A DNA stretch of 64,000 nucleotides, from positions 1,547,001 to 1,611,000 of the forward strand of contig NZ_QUQO01000001.1 in NCBI RefSeq assembly GCF_003399445.1, given 5' to 3'. Positions 61,304 to 64,000 of this stretch are shown here, in pieces (position 1 is the first letter of the stretch; each line of letters begins with the position of its first letter). The position numbers and the translations under genes are program-made. The notes under the pieces are model-generated. The model was not told where the DNA came from. It did no database searches and saw only the letters and a list, made by a program, of their open reading frames with translations. This stretch comes from Parvularcula marina (GTDB lineage: Bacteria; Pseudomonadota; Alphaproteobacteria; Caulobacterales; Parvularculaceae).

Positions 61304-62638
61304 ATGTCTGAGACCCCAATAGCCAATCCGGTGAACCCTGCCGCAAACACCGGCAACTCCGCTGATCCAAAGCCGACAAAGCGCGCCTGGGTCGTGCTGG
61401 GCATCCTCTGTTTCGTCTATATTCTGAATTTTCTGGACCGTCAGCTGCTCGCGATCCTCGCCAAGCCGATTCAGGATACGCTCAATATTTCTGACACCCA
61501 GCTCGGGCTGATCACGGGCCTCTATTTCGCATTTTTCTATTGCTTCATTGCCATTCCGGTCGGCTGGCTGGCGGACCGGACACACCGGGTCGGCATCCTG
61601 TCTCTAGCCTGCGGGATCTGGAGTGCCGCGACTTTGGCCTGCGGGCTCGCCAAATCCTATCCGCAACTTGTCATTGCCCGGATGACCGTCGGCTTTGGTG
61701 AAGCGGGCGGTGTGCCGCCCTCATATGCGATCATCACGGATTACTTCCCCAAGGGGAATCGCGGCCGGGCGCTCAGCATCTTCAATCTTGGCCCGCCCAT
61801 CGGGGCAGCCCTCGGCATTGCCTTTGGCGCCGCCATTGCCGCCGCCTTCAGCTGGCGGATGGCATTTATCGTTCTAGGCGGTATCGGAATCGTCACAGCC
61901 ATCGGCGTCGCCCTGTTCGTCAAGGAACCGCCACGCGGCGCCTTTGACAAAGTGTCGGACCAAGAACGACAGGAGAAAGCGAAATTCTGGGAGACACTGA
62001 AGATGTTCTTCTCCCGCAAATCGCTGATGCTCGCTGCCCTAGGCAGCGGATCGACCCAGTTCATCACCTATGGCCTTGGGAATTTCACCACACTTTACCT
62101 GATGCGCGACAAGGGCATGACGTTGAGTGAAGTGGCTCTTTGGTATTCCCTCATCGTCGGCTTTGGCATGGGCGCCGGGATCCTCGTCTCTGGCTGGGCG
62201 ATCGACAGGTTCACCCGGAAGTCAAAACAGGCTTACGCGCTTGTCCCGGCCGCCTCTCTTGCGCTCGCTATTCCGTTCTATCTGGCATTCGTCTGGGCAC
62301 CGACATGGGAGTGGTCGCTGATCTTCCTCATCGGCCCGATGTTCCTCAACTATTTCTATCTCTCCTCCTCTGTCGCTCTGGTGCAGGAAGAGGTGAAACC
62401 GAACCAGCGTGTCATGTCTGGTGCTCTCTTGCTCCTTGTCATGAACTTTATCGGGCTCGGGCTCGGGCCGACCTATGTTGGCGCGGCGAGTGATTTCTTC
62501 CGAGCTGATTTCCCGGAGAATTCACTTCAGATCGCGCTCTTCACACTGACTCCATTCTACGTCTTTGCGATCATCCTCTTCCTCTGGCTGGCGAAGGTCC
62601 TGAAAAAGGAAAGTGAAGACGCCGCCGCGGCTGTATGA
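61304..62638 (+). CDS. Spinster-type MFS transporter
   Basis: A 444-residue inner-membrane carrier with 12 hydrophobic segments. ILNFLDRQLLAILAKPIQDTLNISDTQLGLITGLYFAFFY and GWLADRTHRVGILSLACGIWSAAT are characteristic of the spinster/hexuronate-like MFS branch seen beside TonB receptors in sphingomonad-type catabolic loci. It should carry the small substrate into the cytoplasm after outer-membrane uptake. A TetR-type dyad lies upstream. The second esterase gene starts 33 bases after its stop, probably in the same operon. Confidence 0.87.
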   Translation: MSETPIANPVNPAANTGNSADPKPTKRAWVVLGILCFVYILNFLDRQLLAILAKPIQDTLNISDTQLGLITGLYFAFFYCFIAIPVGWLADRTHRVGILSLACGIWSAATLACGLAKSYPQLVIARMTVGFGEAGGVPPSYAIITDYFPKGNRGRALSIFNLGPPIGAALGIAFGAAIAAAFSWRMAFIVLGGIGIVTAIGVALFVKEPPRGAFDKVSDQERQEKAKFWETLKMFFSRKSLMLAALGSGSTQFITYGLGNFTTLYLMRDKGMTLSEVALWYSLIVGFGMGAGILVSGWAIDRFTRKSKQAYALVPAASLALAIPFYLAFVWAPTWEWSLIFLIGPMFLNYFYLSSSVALVQEEVKPNQRVMSGALLLLVMNFIGLGLGPTYVGAASDFFRADFPENSLQIALFTLTPFYVFAIILFLWLAKVLKKESEDAAAAV

Positions 62639-62643
62639 TAGGC

Positions 62644-62665
62644 CCTGCCCGCAATAGAGGGCAGG
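62644..62665 (+). promoter_or_regulatory. Hairpin overlapping the ribosome-binding site of the second esterase
   Basis: CCTGCCC (62644-62650) pairs with GGGCAGG (62659-62665). The right arm is the best ribosome-binding site for ATG 62672. It could limit translation of the esterase relative to the MFS carrier, or be a weak terminator without a T-run. Confidence 0.35.
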
Positions 62666-62671
62666 AATCTC

Positions 62672-64000
62672 ATGTCGGACACAGATCACTCCCCCATCGT
62701 CAACACCCCAGCAGGTAGGCTGGAAGGGACGCGGGAAGATGGACTTCACGTCTTCAAGGGGATTCCTTATGCAGAGCCGCCCACGGGCCAGAACCGCTGG
62801 CGTCCCCCTATGCCCAAGGCCGATTGGAACGACATCAAGGAGGCGACATCCTTCGGCCCTGCCTGCCCTCAGCCGCCCCGGCGGCCGGGCAGTATCTATG
62901 CAGACGATTTGGGGCCGACGAGCGAAGACTGCCTCAGCCTCAATGTCTGGGCGCCTGAGGATGCCTCAAACGCGCCTGTCTATGTCTGGATACATGGCGG
63001 CACGCTTATCTGGGGCGCGAGCAAGGAATGCTACTACCATGGCGCCCGTCTCGCCCGCGAAGGGATGGTCGTCGTCACGATCAATTACCGGCTCGGCATT
63101 TTAGGCTATCTTGCCCACCCGGAACTCAGCGCTGATTCCGTGGACGGCATATCCGGCAATTACGGCCTGATGGATCAGATCGAGGCCCTGAAATGGGTCA
63201 GACGGAACATCAGCGCCTTTGGCGGCGATCCCAATAATGTCACCGTAGCTGGCGAATCCGCTGGCGCCCTGAGCATTCTCTATCTTCTGAGCTCTCCGGC
63301 GGCGAAAGGGCTGTTCTCGAAAGCCATTCTGCAGAGCTCCTATCTGATCTCGACGCCCCACCTCAAAGAGCGGGTGCATGGCGAGACGCCTGCAGAGGAA
63401 ATCGGCAGCGATGTCGGCAAGAAGCTTCAGGCGAGCGATCTGTCCGTACTCCGCGCAATGGACGCGCAAGACCTTGTCGATAACGCCACGCTGGCAGGTT
63501 ACCTGCCCTTCGGCACAGTCGACGGGCATCTCCTACCGGCTCAGCCGGCAGACATCTTCGACCGAGGAGAACAAGCTCCTGTGCCCGTCCTTGCGGGGTT
63601 CAACAGCGGCGAAGTGCGTTCGTTACCCTTCCTTGCTGCCCCGCCCCCATCATCGCGTGCCGAATATGAGGACGTCATCAGGGGCCGGTATGGAGAGATG
63701 GCGGAGGAATATCTGCGTCTTTATCCGAGCACAGATATGATGGAGAGCAATTTCGCTGTGGTCCGCGACGCGCTTTATGGCTGGACAGCAGAGAAGCTGG
63801 TCCTACAGCAGTCGGAACAGGGCCTTCCCTCCTATCTTTATCTTTTTGACCATGGCTATCCGGCAGCTGATGCAGCGGACCTCCATGCCTTTCATGCATG
63901 CGAAATCCCTTACATGTTCGGGAATTTCGATCGCACACCTCCACTATGGCCAACCAATCCGGATACGGCCGAAGAGCACGCGCTTTCCGATAAGATGGTC
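62672..64000 (+). CDS. Type-B carboxylesterase, cytoplasmic paralogue (3' end outside window)
   Basis: The frame is open from ATG 62672 to the right edge (443 codons seen), so the gene is partial. FKGIPYAEPPTGQNRWRPP, SEDCLSLNVWAPED and YVWIHGG precede the nucleophile S196 in GESAG. FHACEIPYMFG supplies the His region. It has no signal peptide. It is closely similar, block by block, to the lipoprotein esterase at 52786-54450 (for example DGISGNYGL and NISAFGGDP in both). It probably acts in the cytoplasm on an ester imported by the MFS carrier just upstream. Confidence 0.9.
   Translation, partial: MSDTDHSPIVNTPAGRLEGTREDGLHVFKGIPYAEPPTGQNRWRPPMPKADWNDIKEATSFGPACPQPPRRPGSIYADDLGPTSEDCLSLNVWAPEDASNAPVYVWIHGGTLIWGASKECYYHGARLAREGMVVVTINYRLGILGYLAHPELSADSVDGISGNYGLMDQIEALKWVRRNISAFGGDPNNVTVAGESAGALSILYLLSSPAAKGLFSKAILQSSYLISTPHLKERVHGETPAEEIGSDVGKKLQASDLSVLRAMDAQDLVDNATLAGYLPFGTVDGHLLPAQPADIFDRGEQAPVPVLAGFNSGEVRSLPFLAAPPPSSRAEYEDVIRGRYGEMAEEYLRLYPSTDMMESNFAVVRDALYGWTAEKLVLQQSEQGLPSYLYLFDHGYPAADAADLHAFHACEIPYMFGNFDRTPPLWPTNPDTAEEHALSDKMV

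Noticed and set aside
1-64000. CRISPR arrays, insertion sequences, prophage or attachment sites
   Set aside because: No spaced direct repeats, transposase, integrase or tRNA-linked duplication was seen.

Overview
The window is a gene-dense, GC-rich segment of an alphaproteobacterial chromosome. The evidence is the Entner-Doudoroff block zwf-pgl-edd, a DUF2794 protein, a CC0125/CC1285-type lipoprotein, several TonB-dependent receptors and the general protein style. Hyphomonadaceae or Parvularculaceae relatives are plausible, but I cannot place it to genus. No insertion sequence, phage or CRISPR array was seen. One tRNA-Ser(CGA) is present.

Layout. 1-0.8 kb: end of a probable chemotaxis transducer and a PilZ-like protein. 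0.9-20.3 kb: a catabolic island with two HutC-type GntR regulators, an SSS and a GPH symporter, an FAD monooxygenase, a maleate-isomerase-like enzyme, an aldehyde dehydrogenase, a methyltransferase and a TonB receptor. It also holds a divergent LeuC/LeuD/HMG-CoA-lyase-like operon, a maleamate-amidase-like hydrolase, two NodB-type hydrolases and a CaiB-type CoA-transferase. Read together, these look like a route that breaks a nitrogen-containing (probably heterocyclic) compound down to a C4/C5 dicarboxylate, then through a citramalyl-CoA-like intermediate to central metabolites. Shared dyads before several units suggest two small regulons. 20.5-25.5 kb: tRNA-Ser, a lipoprotein, a YdeI-like protein and a large autotransporter. 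25.6-31 kb: zwf-pgl-edd, then ugd. 31-38.5 kb: mixed housekeeping and transport genes (TonB receptor, Bax inhibitor-1 family, DUF2794, AEC and DHA2 transporters, 3-hydroxybutyryl-CoA dehydrogenase).

38.5-46.8 kb is a signalling block: a single-domain response regulator with a MarR regulator, a LuxR-type HTH protein, a histidine kinase with six PAS modules repeated every 129-130 residues, and a 999-residue protein in which a full-length glucokinase-like domain is fused to a hybrid histidine kinase with two receivers. In that domain the sugar-binding residues look kept, while the ATP phosphate loop is destroyed. I read it as a pseudo-glucokinase sugar sensor, the most unusual object here. The nearby zwf-pgl-edd operon has no glk gene beside it.

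46.8-49.4 kb: modABC molybdate transporter. 49.4-64 kb: a second catabolic regulon with a TetR regulator, SDR, acyl-CoA ligase, two paralogous type-B carboxylesterases, a TonB receptor, a DUF3604 lipoprotein coupled to a membrane PPIase and a HupE/UreJ protein, and a spinster-type MFS carrier. Three exact copies of an ATTCAC-N6-GTGAGT dyad precede its transcription units, so the TetR protein probably controls the set.

All function names come from reading motifs and family resemblance by eye; no database search was run.
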